Origin: Diphasiastrum complanatum
Lineage: Eukaryota; Streptophyta; Lycopodiopsida; Lycopodiales; Lycopodiaceae
Length of the DNA: 64,000 nt
Direction: 5' to 3'
Assembly (NCBI GenBank): GCA_029204225.1
Contig: CM055095.1
Location: 16,644,870 to 16,708,869, forward strand
Shown here: positions 21,099 to 30,948 of the stretch, in pieces
Position numbering within the stretch: the first letter of the stretch is position 1
Layout: every line of letters starts with the position of its first letter
Program-made: the position numbers and the translations under genes
The notes under the pieces: model-generated
The model's database searches: none
What the model saw: the letters and a program-made list of their open reading frames with translations, nothing else
Told to the model about the DNA's origin: nothing

Positions 21099-22422
21099 AG
21101 TTTCTATTTCCAGTTCTATTCAGCAGAAAATCAGTAAATTAGAAACTTTATTGTCTAAATTTAAAGATGTTTTTCCTGAAGATTTACCACATGGTTTACC
21201 ACCTAGCAGAGAGGTAGATCATGTAATAAACCTAGTACCAGGTACAGGACCTGTTTCTAAACCTCCGTATCGGGTCAGCCGAACGGAGGATGAAGAAATA
21301 AGTAGGCAGTTAACAGACTATCTTGGGAAAGGCCAAATTCAGACCAGTAGTTCACCATGGGCCTCACCAGTCCTATTGGTGAAAAAGAAAGAGGGGTCTA
21401 TGCGTCTTTGCGTAGATTACAGAGCCCTCAATAAAGTCACAATTAAGAATAAATACCCTATGCCTCGGGCAGACGAGTTGTTTGATCAACTCGACGGGGC
21501 TAAGTTTTTCAGTAAAATAGACCTCAGATCGGGATATCATCAAGTCCGTATAAAATCGGAAGATGTCTCGAAAACAGCTTTTAGGACTCGTCACGGTCAT
21601 TATGAGTTTAAGGTGATGCCATTTGGGCTCACAAATGCTCCAGCTACCTTTATGACCTTGATGAACAGTGTCCTCAGACCATACTTGGGTAAGTTTGTAG
21701 TCGTATTTTTAGATGACATCCTCGTCTACAGCAAAACGAGGAAGGAGCATCTAAAACACCTCAGAAAGGTGTTTCGACTGCTCAGAAAGCATAAGCTTTA
21801 TGCTAAACAATCCAAGTGTGAATTCTTCGTTGAAGAAGTAGCATATTTGGGTCACATTATCTCTTCAGATGGGATTAAGATGGACCCAAATAAGGTTAAA
21901 GCCATACTCAGTTGGCTGAGACCTCAGAATATTTTGGAACTTCAGATCTTTCTTGGTCTGGCGGGATATTACAGACGATTTGTCAAGGAATATGCTCAGA
22001 CAGCAGTTCCTATGACAAATATTCTTAAGGGGAAGGGAAAGGAGTTCATTTGGGAGTCCGCACAACAAGAGAGCTTTGATGCTCTCAAAACAGCCTTAGC
22101 TACAGCACCAGTTTTAAAAGTCGTCGACCCCAATCAGTCATTTGTGGTCGAAACAGATGCTAGCGACTTTGCAGTAGGTGCTGTGCTAACTCAGAGTGGA
22201 CGACCAGTTGCGTTCGAGAGTAAAAAACTCGAGCCAGCTCAGACTAGGTACAGTGCCTATGAAAAGGAACTCTTTTCTATAGTCCATGCCCTTAAGACTT
22301 GGAGGCATTATTTGTATGGTGCCAACTTTGAGGTCCTGACAGACCATGAGAGTCTCAGATACCTTTGCAATCAACCTGAGCTTAGAGGTCGGAAAGCTCG
22401 TTGGGCAGAGTTGATGCAATAG
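21079..22422 (+). CDS. Reverse transcriptase and RNase H of the chromovirus
   Basis: RT begins with DHVINLVPG and PYRVSRTE, followed by [29 protein letters not shown] and the FLDDILVYS active site. RNase H follows with [15 protein letters not shown] (first Asp), AYEKELF and TDHESLRYL. All catalytic residues visible here are intact. The frame is cut by TAG at 22420-22422, where relatives have an uninterrupted ..Q.FDF.I.YR.G motif; the same frame continues at 22423. Confidence 0.93.
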   Translation: MTFSIPEVSISSSIQQKISKLETLLSKFKDVFPEDLPHGLPPSREVDHVINLVPGTGPVSKPPYRVSRTEDEEISRQLTDYLGKGQIQTSSSPWASPVLLVKKKEGSMRLCVDYRALNKVTIKNKYPMPRADELFDQLDGAKFFSKIDLRSGYHQVRIKSEDVSKTAFRTRHGHYEFKVMPFGLTNAPATFMTLMNSVLRPYLGKFVVVFLDDILVYSKTRKEHLKHLRKVFRLLRKHKLYAKQSKCEFFVEEVAYLGHIISSDGIKMDPNKVKAILSWLRPQNILELQIFLGLAGYYRRFVKEYAQTAVPMTNILKGKGKEFIWESAQQESFDALKTALATAPVLKVVDPNQSFVVETDASDFAVGAVLTQSGRPVAFESKKLEPAQTRYSAYEKELFSIVHALKTWRHYLYGANFEVLTDHESLRYLCNQPELRGRKARWAELMQ

Positions 22423-23001
22423 TTTGACATGTCTATCAGATATAGGCGTGGAAAATTCAATACAGTAGCAGATGCCCTTAGCAGAATGCCTATGATAAAC
22501 GAACTGAGTTTTACTCAGATTCGTAATGAGTTACTCGAGTCCTTGAGAAGGAAATGCCAGCATGATGCATTCTTCTCTATTATCTGGAACTCAGTCCAGA
22601 ATAGACAGTTACAGACTCCAGAACCAGTTCCCGGGGCTGGTGCCAGTTCATCCAAGAATACGGCAGCTTTCGTTGAGGATGACGATGAGTCCGAGTATAC
22701 GTCGTCAGATGACGTTGAGGATTCTGAGCCTGTATTACCCAAGCAAACCCCAGTGGTTGAGGGTCAGTTGACTCAAGGATTCAAATGGAAACAGTATTCC
22801 ATTCAGGATGAGTACTTGCTCTATAGAGATAGAGTATGTGTCCCCAATTCAGAGGATTATAGGCAGCAGGTCCTATATGAATGTCATGACAATCCTAGCG
22901 CCGGACACCCAGGCATACAGAAGACCTATGAGCTTCTTCGTAGGCAATTTTTTTGGCCCAGTATGAAAAAGGACGTCCACCAGTATGTAACCAGTTGCTA
23001 G
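22423..23001 (+). CDS. RNase H end and integrase zinc-finger part of the chromovirus
   Basis: Same frame as the RT part. It holds the end of RNase H (RYRRGKFNTVADALSRMP), an acidic linker, and the HHCC finger of integrase (H..AGHPGIQKTYELLRRQFFWP). It is cut by a second TAG at 22999-23001 between the two cysteines (..SC-stop-KCQ). Both stops are amber and both could arise from CAG by cytosine deamination. Confidence 0.9.
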   Translation, partial: FDMSIRYRRGKFNTVADALSRMPMINELSFTQIRNELLESLRRKCQHDAFFSIIWNSVQNRQLQTPEPVPGAGASSSKNTAAFVEDDDESEYTSSDDVEDSEPVLPKQTPVVEGQLTQGFKWKQYSIQDEYLLYRDRVCVPNSEDYRQQVLYECHDNPSAGHPGIQKTYELLRRQFFWPSMKKDVHQYVTSC

Positions 23002-24150
23002 AAATGTCAAGTAAATAAAGCAGAGCGTTTAAAGGCAAGAGGGTTGTTGCATCCCTTAGAAATACCAGCTGGTAAATGGGAGAGTATCTCCATGGATTTT
23101 ATAGTAGGCCTGCCTAAAACCCAAAAGGGTAATGACGCTATATGGGTCACAGTTGACCGTCTGACCAAAATGGCTCATTTTATTCCGACCAAAACAACCG
23201 TTAGAGCTCCAGAGTTAGCGAGGTTGTTTGTAGACGGGCTATTTAAATTGTACGGTCTACCTTCCGGCATAGTCAGCGACCGGGACAGTAAGTTTACTGG
23301 AAATTTTTGGAGGGCAGTATTCCATCATCTCCATACTAAACTTAATATGAGTACCACCGACCATCCACAGACGGACGGCCAAACAGAAAGGGTAAATCAA
23401 GTGCTGGAGGATATGCTTCGTGCATACGTCAGCAAGAAGCAGACTTATTGGGAGGAGTATCTCTCGATATTAGAGTTTGCTTACAACAGTACCAAACATT
23501 CAGCTACGGGATACAGCCCATTTATGCTGATGTACGGTTTTCAGCCACGCTCACCCACAGCTGTAGGGTTTAAACAAGAAAAAGTTGAAGCAGCCAGAAA
23601 CTTTTTAGAGGACCTAAACCAGATGATAGAACATGCTAAGCGTAGCATTAGACAGTCCCAGGATCGAGCCAGGCATTATGCAGATCCACACAGACGGGAT
23701 GTGCAGTTCTCCACTGGTGAGAAAGTCTACTTGAGAGTCCCAGTTGACTCTAAAACCCTCAAATCAGGAGTGTGTGCTAAGTTGTCTCCAAGGTATTGTG
23801 GTCCCTTTACCATCAGTAGGAGACTAGGCGAGGTCACCTATGAACTAGAACTCCCACACAGCAGTAAGGTTTTTCCAGTCTTTCATGTAAGTCAGTTACG
23901 AAAAGCCTTAACCAGATCAGACAATCTGGTAGGGGACAGTGTTCTAGTTCTCCCATTGGATCCTCAACAACCTCCACATGAACCAGAGGAGATTCTTGAT
24001 AGTAGAGAGACGCAGACTCGTCATACTCTATACCGAGAATATCTAGTTAAGTGGAATGATCAGCCTGTTGAGAATGCCACTTGGGAAAGAGGCAGCGTCC
24101 TTCGCAAGATTTTTCCAGACTTTGTCTTAGAGGACCAAGACGGTTCTTAA
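23002..24150 (+). CDS. Integrase catalytic core and chromodomain of the chromovirus
   Basis: Same frame again. Catalytic DDE residues are in SMDFIVGLP, VSDRDSKFTG and DGQTERVNQ. The C-terminal GPF/Y-like module reads KLSPRYCGPFTISRR. A chromodomain follows (ILDSRETQTRHTLYREYLVKWNDQPVENATWE), of the kind thought to tether chromovirus integration to marked chromatin. The ORF ends at TAA 24148-24150, directly before the polypurine tract. Confidence 0.93.
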   Translation, partial: KCQVNKAERLKARGLLHPLEIPAGKWESISMDFIVGLPKTQKGNDAIWVTVDRLTKMAHFIPTKTTVRAPELARLFVDGLFKLYGLPSGIVSDRDSKFTGNFWRAVFHHLHTKLNMSTTDHPQTDGQTERVNQVLEDMLRAYVSKKQTYWEEYLSILEFAYNSTKHSATGYSPFMLMYGFQPRSPTAVGFKQEKVEAARNFLEDLNQMIEHAKRSIRQSQDRARHYADPHRRDVQFSTGEKVYLRVPVDSKTLKSGVCAKLSPRYCGPFTISRRLGEVTYELELPHSSKVFPVFHVSQLRKALTRSDNLVGDSVLVLPLDPQQPPHEPEEILDSRETQTRHTLYREYLVKWNDQPVENATWERGSVLRKIFPDFVLEDQDGS

Positions 24151-24161
24151 GGGGGAGGGAG
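24151..24161 (+). promoter_or_regulatory. Polypurine tract of the chromovirus
   Basis: GGGGGAGGGAG lies between the Pol stop codon and the TG of the 3' LTR; it is the plus-strand primer site. Confidence 0.93.
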
Positions 24162-24519
24162 TGTTACGAGCTCATAACCAGTGCCGAACCCTAGAGAACA
24201 CAGATAGGTCAGATACCACAGTCAGGGTCGTGTCCAGCGTACATGACCAACAGGGCAAGATAGTGTGAGTAGTGTGCCCCAGCACGGTCCATAGCCATGG
24301 CGGGCCTAACACAGCCTAGGGACCCTGTCAGCAGGATAGGGCCCCCAGTTGGGTCCCGACGTGCAGTCGGCCACGTCAGTGCCACGTGGCCGACACTTGG
24401 CAGTAGCATGCTACCAGTCCTCACACTGGGCTAGGAGGGGCTTACTCTATATCAGGGAGTAGGCAAGGTTGGGTGGATCAGTTAGTATTTTCCCTACTGT
24501 GGTGTTAGGATCTATTACA
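24162..24519 (+). repeat. 3' LTR of the gypsy chromovirus
   Basis: 358 bp, the same length as the 5' LTR. Differences noted by eye are G/A in the terminal palindrome (GCTCATAACC), C/T in the GGGCAAGA.AG block, A/G in CACTGG.CTAGG and G/T near the end. It is followed by the CCTTC target duplication. Confidence 0.95.
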
Positions 24520-24524
24520 CCTTC

Positions 24525-25708
24525 CCTATAAGGATGTTAGTGAATATGGCAGAAGTATCTGTGAGACAAGAGGTGGGAAGAGGAGGGGTATCCGGGATGG
24601 TGTACAATGATGTGGCATACGCGACCCAAATGTTGAGGTGTGATCCGTGGTGGAGGTGACCGTGGAAGGAACTTCTTCCAGAATGAACCTGAGGAGGAAC
24701 TGAAGAGGAGATCCATGATTTTCTTACCCTGGCCAATCTCGTATGCAATTTTCTTTTTCCTGGTGGTTCTACGATAGACACAAGATATGGTTTTGGTCAT
24801 ATGAGGAAGATGGGAGCAAGCATATATGAGATTCTGATGGAGGTGGATGCATTCCTTATCATACCAGGGGTTATGGGGTCTATTGACGTCGTTGGTGTTT
24901 GGGCCGTGGGAATGGAAAGGCAATGGAATCTGCAGTGTGGATGATCTAGACAAGAAAGAGGGACTGCTCCTCTAAAGTATGCTCATGTGGGAAATAGGTA
25001 AGGAGATCAGAGAGGGCTTCTCTGTACAGTGGTGTGTAATGTGAAGTGTAGCGGTAGGTGGGTTTCACTGTAGGGGTCTAAGAGAAAATATGTGTGATGG
25101 GGAGATGACCGATAGAGAGTGAGAGATATGAATGATTAGAAAGAGTGGTGCGATGTACAGAGAGGGATGAAATGGAGTGAAGGAGAGACGGTGAACCCAT
25201 GAAATAGTCGACGACGCTATGTCCTCCACTATGTGGGAAGCAAGTGTAGTCACCTGAGCCTGGCAGCTGAAGAAGGCCATTATAAATGGCCACTCTATGG
25301 GCCTCGCCCAACTGAAGCATCTGCTCCCCATATGATGTAATTGGACCCGCTGCATCCGCTGATCACCGCATAAGACCAAGATCATCCCAATCAAGTGCAT
25401 GTATCCGCTGTGGATCATCTGCTGCTCTGTGAAATTCCGTTTTCCTGGTGTCTTGGCATTGAAGTCCCCCGCTAGAAGAATATATTCTTGATCCTCATAT
25501 CTGATAATGTCTGATGCAATATGCATGAAAGGTGACTCCTCCTCTGAGGTGAAAGCCGATGTCTCTGGAGGGAAATAATAAATAGCCATGAATATGTCAC
25601 GATCTAACTCCATCCAACCTTATCCAGATATAGCGAGCCTGCTCGTCAGTGTATAGTAGCTCAACCCATGATTGGAGAGAGTCTCGAAATAAGCAAGCAG
25701 CACCACCT
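24525..25708 (-). pseudogene. LINE copy 1, 5' half (endonuclease and linker)
   Basis: On the minus strand the reading starts abruptly with GGAACLFRDSL at 25708 and passes YIWIRLDG. After a frame change it gives DIFMAIYYFPPETSAF and the LLAGDFNAKTPG motif of the apurinic-like LINE endonuclease. A degenerate linker (PHNPWYDKECIHLHQN) leads to the gypsy insertion point. The endonuclease N-terminus is missing, so the copy is 5'-truncated. Its truncation point abuts a (GA)n tract, as does its 3' end at 17003. Confidence 0.8.
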
Positions 25709-25752
25709 GAGAGAGAGAGAGAGAGAGAGAGAATTAGAATTAGAATTAGAAT
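25709..25752. repeat. (GA)n plus (AATTAG)n between two LINE copies
   Basis: Twelve GA units are followed by about three AATTAG units and TTATTATTAACGCC. On the LINE strand this is GGCGTTAATAATAA(TTCTAA)n(TC)n, i.e. the tail of LINE copy 2 running into the microsatellite that begins LINE copy 1. Confidence 0.85.
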
Positions 25753-26543
25753 TATTATTAACGCCTTGAGACAGGTTTTAGGAAATCCACGTTTAGAGAA
25801 TCATAGTCAGTGGCTTTATGAAGTTTGGCATGGTTAATGGCATTTTCAACCATGTGTGGAGTAAAAAGCGTGCAGCAGGCAGGTCGTGGTGAGAGTAAGG
25901 GAGGAGGGGAGTCTAGGGTATAAAGTTTTGTGGCATATTCAACCCAAGATTCGGTTGCGATGGGGGCCAAAGTCGAAGAGGGTCTGGTGAAATGTTTCCA
26001 GAAAAAGGAGGAGGAAGAGGAATCTAAAGCATCGATCAACCTTTGGCAGAGTGATCGTAGGTATGTTATGTTTTTTGTTCTGGTGGCTTTACGATACTTT
26101 TTCTGGTGTTGTTTGAGTGTTGCAGGGGAGTGTAATCTGGCATTTGCCATGTTTGTGAAGAGAGCGACATTCTGCATCATACCAGTGGTTGTGAACACGT
26201 CTATGAGATGATATCGTCTTGGTGGGGAAAGATGAGGACGCTGCAGATAAGAGGGATTTAGAGAGAAAAGTGGCTTGTTGCTCAACTGATGCCGTGAAAG
26301 GGAAGTGAGTAAGTAGTTGGGACATGGTTGTGGTGTAGTTGGCGAGTCCAGAGTGAGTAAAGGGAACACGTTTGTTAGTAGAAGAGGAGCGTGGAACTTT
26401 AGAAGACGGGGTTATGTGACCCAGTGAGAGGCGTAGGAGTGAGTGATCAAAAATGGTAGGAGGTGTAATGGAGAAATCAGAGATGTGAGGGATCAAAGCA
26501 GGTGATCCAATAAAGTAGTCAAATACACTATGTCCTCCACCAT
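25753..26543 (-). pseudogene. LINE copy 2, internally deleted
   Basis: Minus-strand relative of copy 1. It starts in late endonuclease (GGGHSVFDYFIGSPALIPHI), runs through the linker (HNHWYDAECRSLHKHG; FWKHFTRP.STLAP) into the first RT motif (AINHAKLHKATDYDSLN, DFLKPVS). It then jumps to the 3' terminal TTAATAA and tail. It is flanked by (GA)n on both sides (25709-25732 and 26544-26559). A frameshift near 26200 and loss of nearly all RT make it dead. Confidence 0.78.
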
Positions 26544-26559
26544 GAGAGAGAGAGAGAGA
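26544..26559. repeat. (GA)n at the 5' end of LINE copy 2
   Basis: Eight GA units abut the truncated 5' end of the LINE copy. Confidence 0.85.
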
Positions 26560-26759
26560 TGCAGTCAAATAGCATGGAATGTATAGGTAGCAACCATATG
26601 AGTGAGCTACCTGGCCAAGTGGGCCACTTGCACTAATCTAGTTCAGTTACAAATATGGGGCCCCATGTATTTAATAAATGACTCAGATAAATAACATAGC
26701 TGGCAAATCCTCTCATCTTTGGGGTTACCCTGGAAGCATCCAATCTCAATAGCCTAGGT

Positions 26760-27350
26760 ACATCTAATCTATTAGCATCAATTATAACTGGAGTATCAAT
26801 AGCAAGCGCATTAATGGCAGGAGCATCAGTTCTAGGTACATCAACATTAGGATAAGCAACAACTTAATTAGCAAGTATATCAGCAAGAAAGTCACCAACA
26901 GAATGATCATGGACAACAGGTTGAAGAGTGTGAGCTTGTTATTGTAACAAAGTTTGTGCAATAACATCAAATAGTTTCCAAGCTTTATCAATAGGACGAC
27001 CATCCCGTGAGATAAGGTAGTAAATAACTCAATGACTACGGTGGAAGATAACCCTAACTTGCAACATGGTAGCAGGCAAAAAAGGAAAAAAATCAGGATT
27101 GGAGGAAAAAGTAATATCGTAAGGTTCACCAAGAAAAAGAGAAGAGCGAAGCAAATTGACATGAAAAATATCACAAGCACGAGTAGTGTCAGGAAGCTAT
27201 AAACAATAGGTGACAAGAATGACCATAGAAACTTGCAGACAACTTCTCAGTAAGAGATTGACCTTGGACAAACTTATCGTGGGCAAAAGATAGATGGAGG
27301 TAAACAGATTGATCCTCATAAAACTTTAGATAAGACCTGTTGCGATCAGC
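26760..27350 (-). pseudogene. Chromovirus integrase/chromodomain remnant
   Basis: On the minus strand, broken frames give SVYLHLSFAHDKFVQGQSL (the GD.V.L.L-type end of integrase), then PFLPATMLQV and SRDGRPIDKAWKLFDVIAQTL. These correspond to the plus-strand chromodomain at 27422-27790 but with many stops. The two copies are arranged tail to head on opposite strands. Confidence 0.6.
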
Positions 27351-27421
27351 CAGAAACCTGTACTAATGATGGACAAATGCAATCATGAGAGTTAGCAAGA
27401 AAAGATGATATCTTAGTCCAG

Positions 27422-27790
27422 TTACATATCGCTTACAGCTTCCTGCTTCCACACGCGTCTGTGATGTATTCCATGTCAGTTTATTACGTGCTGCTATTGA
27501 GGATGACGCTCCTTGTGCTGCTAAGTTTCCTACTGCTCCAGAGTTATTTCCATTTTTACCTGCTACTATATTACAGGTTCGTTTATACCATAGTCGACGC
27601 CGTCGGCAGATTCAGTTTTTGGTCCAGTGGGATGGCCGTCCTATTGAGGAGGCCACATGGGAGCCTATTGATGTCTTTTATTATACACCATCACTTGCGG
27701 ATCAGGCTCGTGCTCTTGCTGCACTTGTTGATTCCTCTACATCAGATGTTGCTCTAGTTGTTGATGCACCAGGGCTTGCTGCTACTTGAT
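27422..27790 (+). pseudogene. Chromovirus Pol C-terminus with chromodomain
   Basis: About 120 open codons: YRLQLPASTRVCDVFHVSLL is the integrase C-terminal 'VFHVS.L' motif. It is followed by PFLPATILQV, QFLVQWDGRPIEEATWEP (chromodomain core) and a short tail to a stop near 27788. Everything upstream is missing, so it is a 5'-truncated remnant. It is directly followed by a purine tract and LTR-like sequence. Confidence 0.8.
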
Positions 27791-27831
27791 CCAGTTTCTT
27801 CTCGGCGGTTGGGTCTTTTTCTTTTGTGCCA

Positions 27832-28255
27832 GGGAGAGTTATGGACTCGGCTCATTACATTCGCCGCATCCATTTACATTACTTTACTTTATGCATAAGC
27901 AGGCCTTGGGCCCTTTTTTATTCATTAGTGACACTTAGACTATATGGTTGGCCTTTGGCCTTATTATTCATTATTAGGCCATTTGGACATATTACTGGAG
28001 AGTGGGGGCCTTCTTGGAGGGCGCACTATTTTCCCTCCCAGTTGGGCCCTAGCCACCGGAAGCTTCCTTTTAGGGCTTCCTCTTGGCTATAAGTAGGGAA
28101 ACTGTGTCATTTGTTATTCAGCTAATGATATTGATCTCTCTCTTTAGTCTCCTTAATCTCTCTCTTTCCTGCTTTCTAGGGTTAAGTCTTGCTTATGTGC
28201 TGCTTTCATAGCTTAAGTCTTGCTTATGTGATGCTTTCATAGCTTAGCTCTAGAT
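27832..28255 (+). repeat. 3' LTR-like sequence after the chromodomain
   Basis: Starts after GCCAGGGAGAG with TTATGGACTCGG, resembling the TGTTATGGACACGC LTR start seen at 14475 with its first bases lost. It contains a TATA-like GGCTATAAGTAGGG at about 28085 and a 31-bp tandem duplication (TTAAGTCTTGCTTATGTG...) at 28182-28243. Its true right end is not defined. Confidence 0.5.
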
Positions 28256-28269
28256 CAGCTGTGGCTCTA

Positions 28270-29176
28270 TTCGTAACTCGCTGTAGTAGCATGGAAAAGC
28301 AAGCGATATGCCAGGAAACATGGATCATAAAGAGATCATCCTGAAAAAGGATAGCTAAAATGGAGAAATGTGCACCAACATGGTCAAAAGCCCAAGGTAT
28401 CCATAAGGCCCATGAATGAGAAGTAGCAATGGCACACGGTACCTTCAAGGCCCCTATCACGAGAAGAGCAGCATACCAAAACCTCCAGAAGGTCCAAGAA
28501 ATCAATGCATCATCTAAAAAGACATGATGCATAAAAACAATAGCAACAAATCTAGAAATAGTAGAGGCCTCAACTGAAAAACTGTAGCCGAAAAACTCAT
28601 CCAGAAAGACCTCATATGGACATACCAATCCATCATAGGATACACAAAAAACGGATGGAGAATCGGATGACCCATCGGAATTGGCCACAAGTGTAATCCC
28701 AAAGTACACACCAGGCGCACAAGTGAGGAATAGAAGAAATGCACTGGAACAAGGAACATCAGTAGCAAGCATCGGATCAATATCCATGTGTAGTTGGGAA
28801 TGAGTATCAAAGCACATATGAGCAATACTGAAGTATATGGTGTCAACATCCCCAAAAACTATCCAAGAGAGGAGAAGGAACTCTCTCAAGGTAATCTGAA
28901 AAACCAGAACAAAGTGGCAACTCATCATCGGAGAACAAGCAATATGGAGCAACCTGAAATGACGGGGAATCTACAAATCACCTGGAAAAACAGTAGCTAG
29001 AACGGAGGCAATAACCCAAGCCATCAGGATATGCCAAGCCTGACAATGAGCAACAATCCAAGGAACAGATAGAGAGCCACATGCATAATCATAGAGATAT
29101 CCACACCATAGGCGATCAATAATATGGAAAAACCAGCACCAATCAACAGGTCCAAATGGAAACCAAGGTATACGTA
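28270..29176 (-). repeat. Internal non-pol segment, copy 2
   Basis: Reverse-strand counterpart of 12690-13690, diverged and broken by stops. The same landmarks occur in the same order (YDYACGSLSVPWIVAHCQAWH first, then CFDTHSQL, then YEVFLDEFFGYSF). It is interrupted by the solo LTR at 29182. Confidence 0.6.
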
Positions 29177-29181
29177 ATAAC

Positions 29182-29655
29182 TGTTGTGGGTATTTCCTGC
29201 ACAATAATAAACAAGTGGGTCTTACCACTTAAAATACTGTTGGCCAAGCCTTACCTAGTGGGCCCCGCCACAATACATTGTACAGTTAGAATAATAAGTG
29301 CGAGGGCACCGGCTTCCTACGTGTATAAGGCCGACCCAGTGACCACGCAAATCAGATAAATAGAACTTGAATAAAAGGACTTTGGGCCTTAGTAGAATAA
29401 ATCAATTAAAAAGCCCAAAGTCAAGTTCATAAGGTTCTAAGTTAAAAGGGAATCTCTCAAACTCACATGAATCATGTGAGTTTGGCCCTTTTCCTAATGA
29501 ACCATTAGATTGAAGTTCATTTAGTTGAAGGGCTAGGATGCCATTGTAAATAGGCCAATGAGAGCCAAGATGGCCCTCCCTCCTCAACTATATAAGGAGG
29601 CCATTTTCCATTGTATACTTCTTCTGTTCTTCTTAATAAAGCTCTCTTCTTTTAG

Positions 29656-29702
<47 letters not shown>

Positions 29703-29990
29703 AGGGTGATTGGTGCATAGCTATGGGTAGGCGCTCGAGCCCCCATAGCCCCAACCATCCTTGGGGAACTCTCTAATCTCTCTTTACTCCCTCTCTTCTC
29801 TCCTCTCTCTAAACTCTCTCTAGCTCTCTATCTCTCTCTCCTCTCTCCTCTCTCTACACTCTCTCTCTCATCACTCCTACCTCTCTACCTCTCTCTATCT
29901 CCTCTCTCTACCTCCCTCTTTTCTCTGTTGCTATGCAGGTGCGCACGGGCGGCTCCCAGTGAACGGACCCCTATACTACAACCGACTACA
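29182..29990 (+). mobile_element. Solo LTR, 809 bp
   Basis: Begins TGTTGTGGG and ends CGACTACA. It is bounded by a perfect 5-bp duplication, ATAAC (29177-29181 and 29991-29995). A TATA box (CTATATAAGG, about 29588) and an AATAAA signal (about 29634) are in the right order. A (CT)n tract at 29659-29700 and further CTCTCT-rich sequence make up the second half. No internal region remains, as expected after LTR-LTR recombination. Confidence 0.88.
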
Positions 29991-29995
29991 ATAAC

Positions 29996-30640
29996 CAGGA
30001 ATGCCATATATCCATAGCATCGGCATGGACTGCATCAAACCTATATGTAGAAACACAAGGAGACTGAAGGATGCCCGTATACTCATTTAGAAAGATCCTA
30101 GCATATAAATACCCTAGATAAGTAATAGTGACCATCTCGCAAAATCCTCGGATGGAAAATGTGTAACGGTAAGGGCCAAAGGCGCATGATTCATGTAAGG
30201 AACCGTAGAAATATCATGAGGCGGTTCACAAACCTCAAGCAGAGATCCATGGAGTAAAGCGAAAGAAGATACAACCTGATCACCAATAGCGAGGGAACCA
30301 TCAAATGTGGACCCGTGAAGAACCCCATAGAAATCAGCAGGAACATCAGCCATAACGGACTCAAGAGATGGGAGATATAGAGACCAATGGAGAAGATACT
30401 GCACCAACCACCGAACCAGGAGGGCTATCTGAGGTATGCGCAAAAGCAATAGTAGAAATACCACCAAGGTATACGGCCTGAATATCAATGAAACCAGGAA
30501 TGACCACTGAATACAATATCTGTGAATCAAGGCATATAGGCACAAGGCACACAGCAACAACCTGTAAATCCGAAGGAGCATCAACCTGAAGAAGAGGACC
30601 CAAAAATCGATCTGAAATTTACTAGGCAAAGAAATTTCAG
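29996..30640 (-). repeat. Continuation of the non-pol internal segment beyond the solo LTR
   Basis: Minus-strand reading stays open for about 170 codons (30629-30114) with no recognisable domain, in the same T-rich style as 28270-29176. It is probably the upstream part of that element, which the solo LTR split. Confidence 0.4.
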
Positions 30641-30710
30641 TAAAAACTACGCATTAGCACTTAATGAAAGTCCATACAGCTAAAAATGATTTTTCTTTTT
30701 TTGGGGGGGG

Positions 30711-30774
30711 GAGAGAGAGAAAGAAAAGAAAGAAAGAAAGAAAGCTTTATTAACGTCTTTTGGGCACCCGTGGG

Positions 30775-30846
<72 letters not shown>
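30711..30846 (-). repeat. LINE 3' stub flanked by (GA)n tracts
   Basis: A GA/GAAA-rich tract (30711-30743) and a long (GA)n tract (30777-30846) enclose about 33 bp. On the minus strand this reads CACGGGTGCCCAAAAGACG then TTAATAAAG, the same terminus as LINE copies 1 and 2. It looks like an extreme 5' truncation. The right tract runs into the exon 6 splice donor of the GBP gene. Confidence 0.6.
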
Positions 30847-30848
<2 letters not shown>

Positions 30849-30906
30849 CGTTTCTGGCAAATTGTAGATGAGAACAGAACTCAATATTGCTGCGAGTGCA
30901 AAGATC
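30849..30906 (-). CDS. GBP gene exon 6 (residues 162-180)
   Basis: 58 nt with acceptor ATGTTTTCAG. It encodes IFALAAILSSVLIYNLPET, the hydrophobic strand-helix just after switch II in plant GBPs. It completes the Arg codon begun in exon 5. The donor reads GTTCTCTCTC, a weak site made up by the edge of a (TC)n microsatellite. Confidence 0.92.
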
Positions 30907-30948
30907 CTGAAAACATGAAGTTGCAAATCAACCAAGCGAGCAACTTGA

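Larger units (their letters stand above)
18267..24519 (+). mobile_element. Complete Ty3/gypsy chromovirus inserted in a LINE
   Basis: LTRs of 358 bp (18267-18624 and 24162-24519), TG...CA ends, and a perfect 5-bp target duplication CCTTC (18262-18266 and 24520-24524). It has an initiator-Met primer site, Gag, protease, RT, RNase H, integrase and a C-terminal chromodomain, in that order. By eye the LTRs differ at four positions, so the insertion is fairly recent. Two frame changes and two in-frame TAG codons disable Pol. Its parent LINE is on the opposite strand, and both lie in intron 6 of the GBP gene. Confidence 0.95.

Noticed and set aside
30686-30935. Arg/Glu and Ser/Leu runs encoded across (GA)n at 30.7-30.9 kb
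   Set aside because: Pure microsatellite translation; only the piece matching GBP exon 6 is real.
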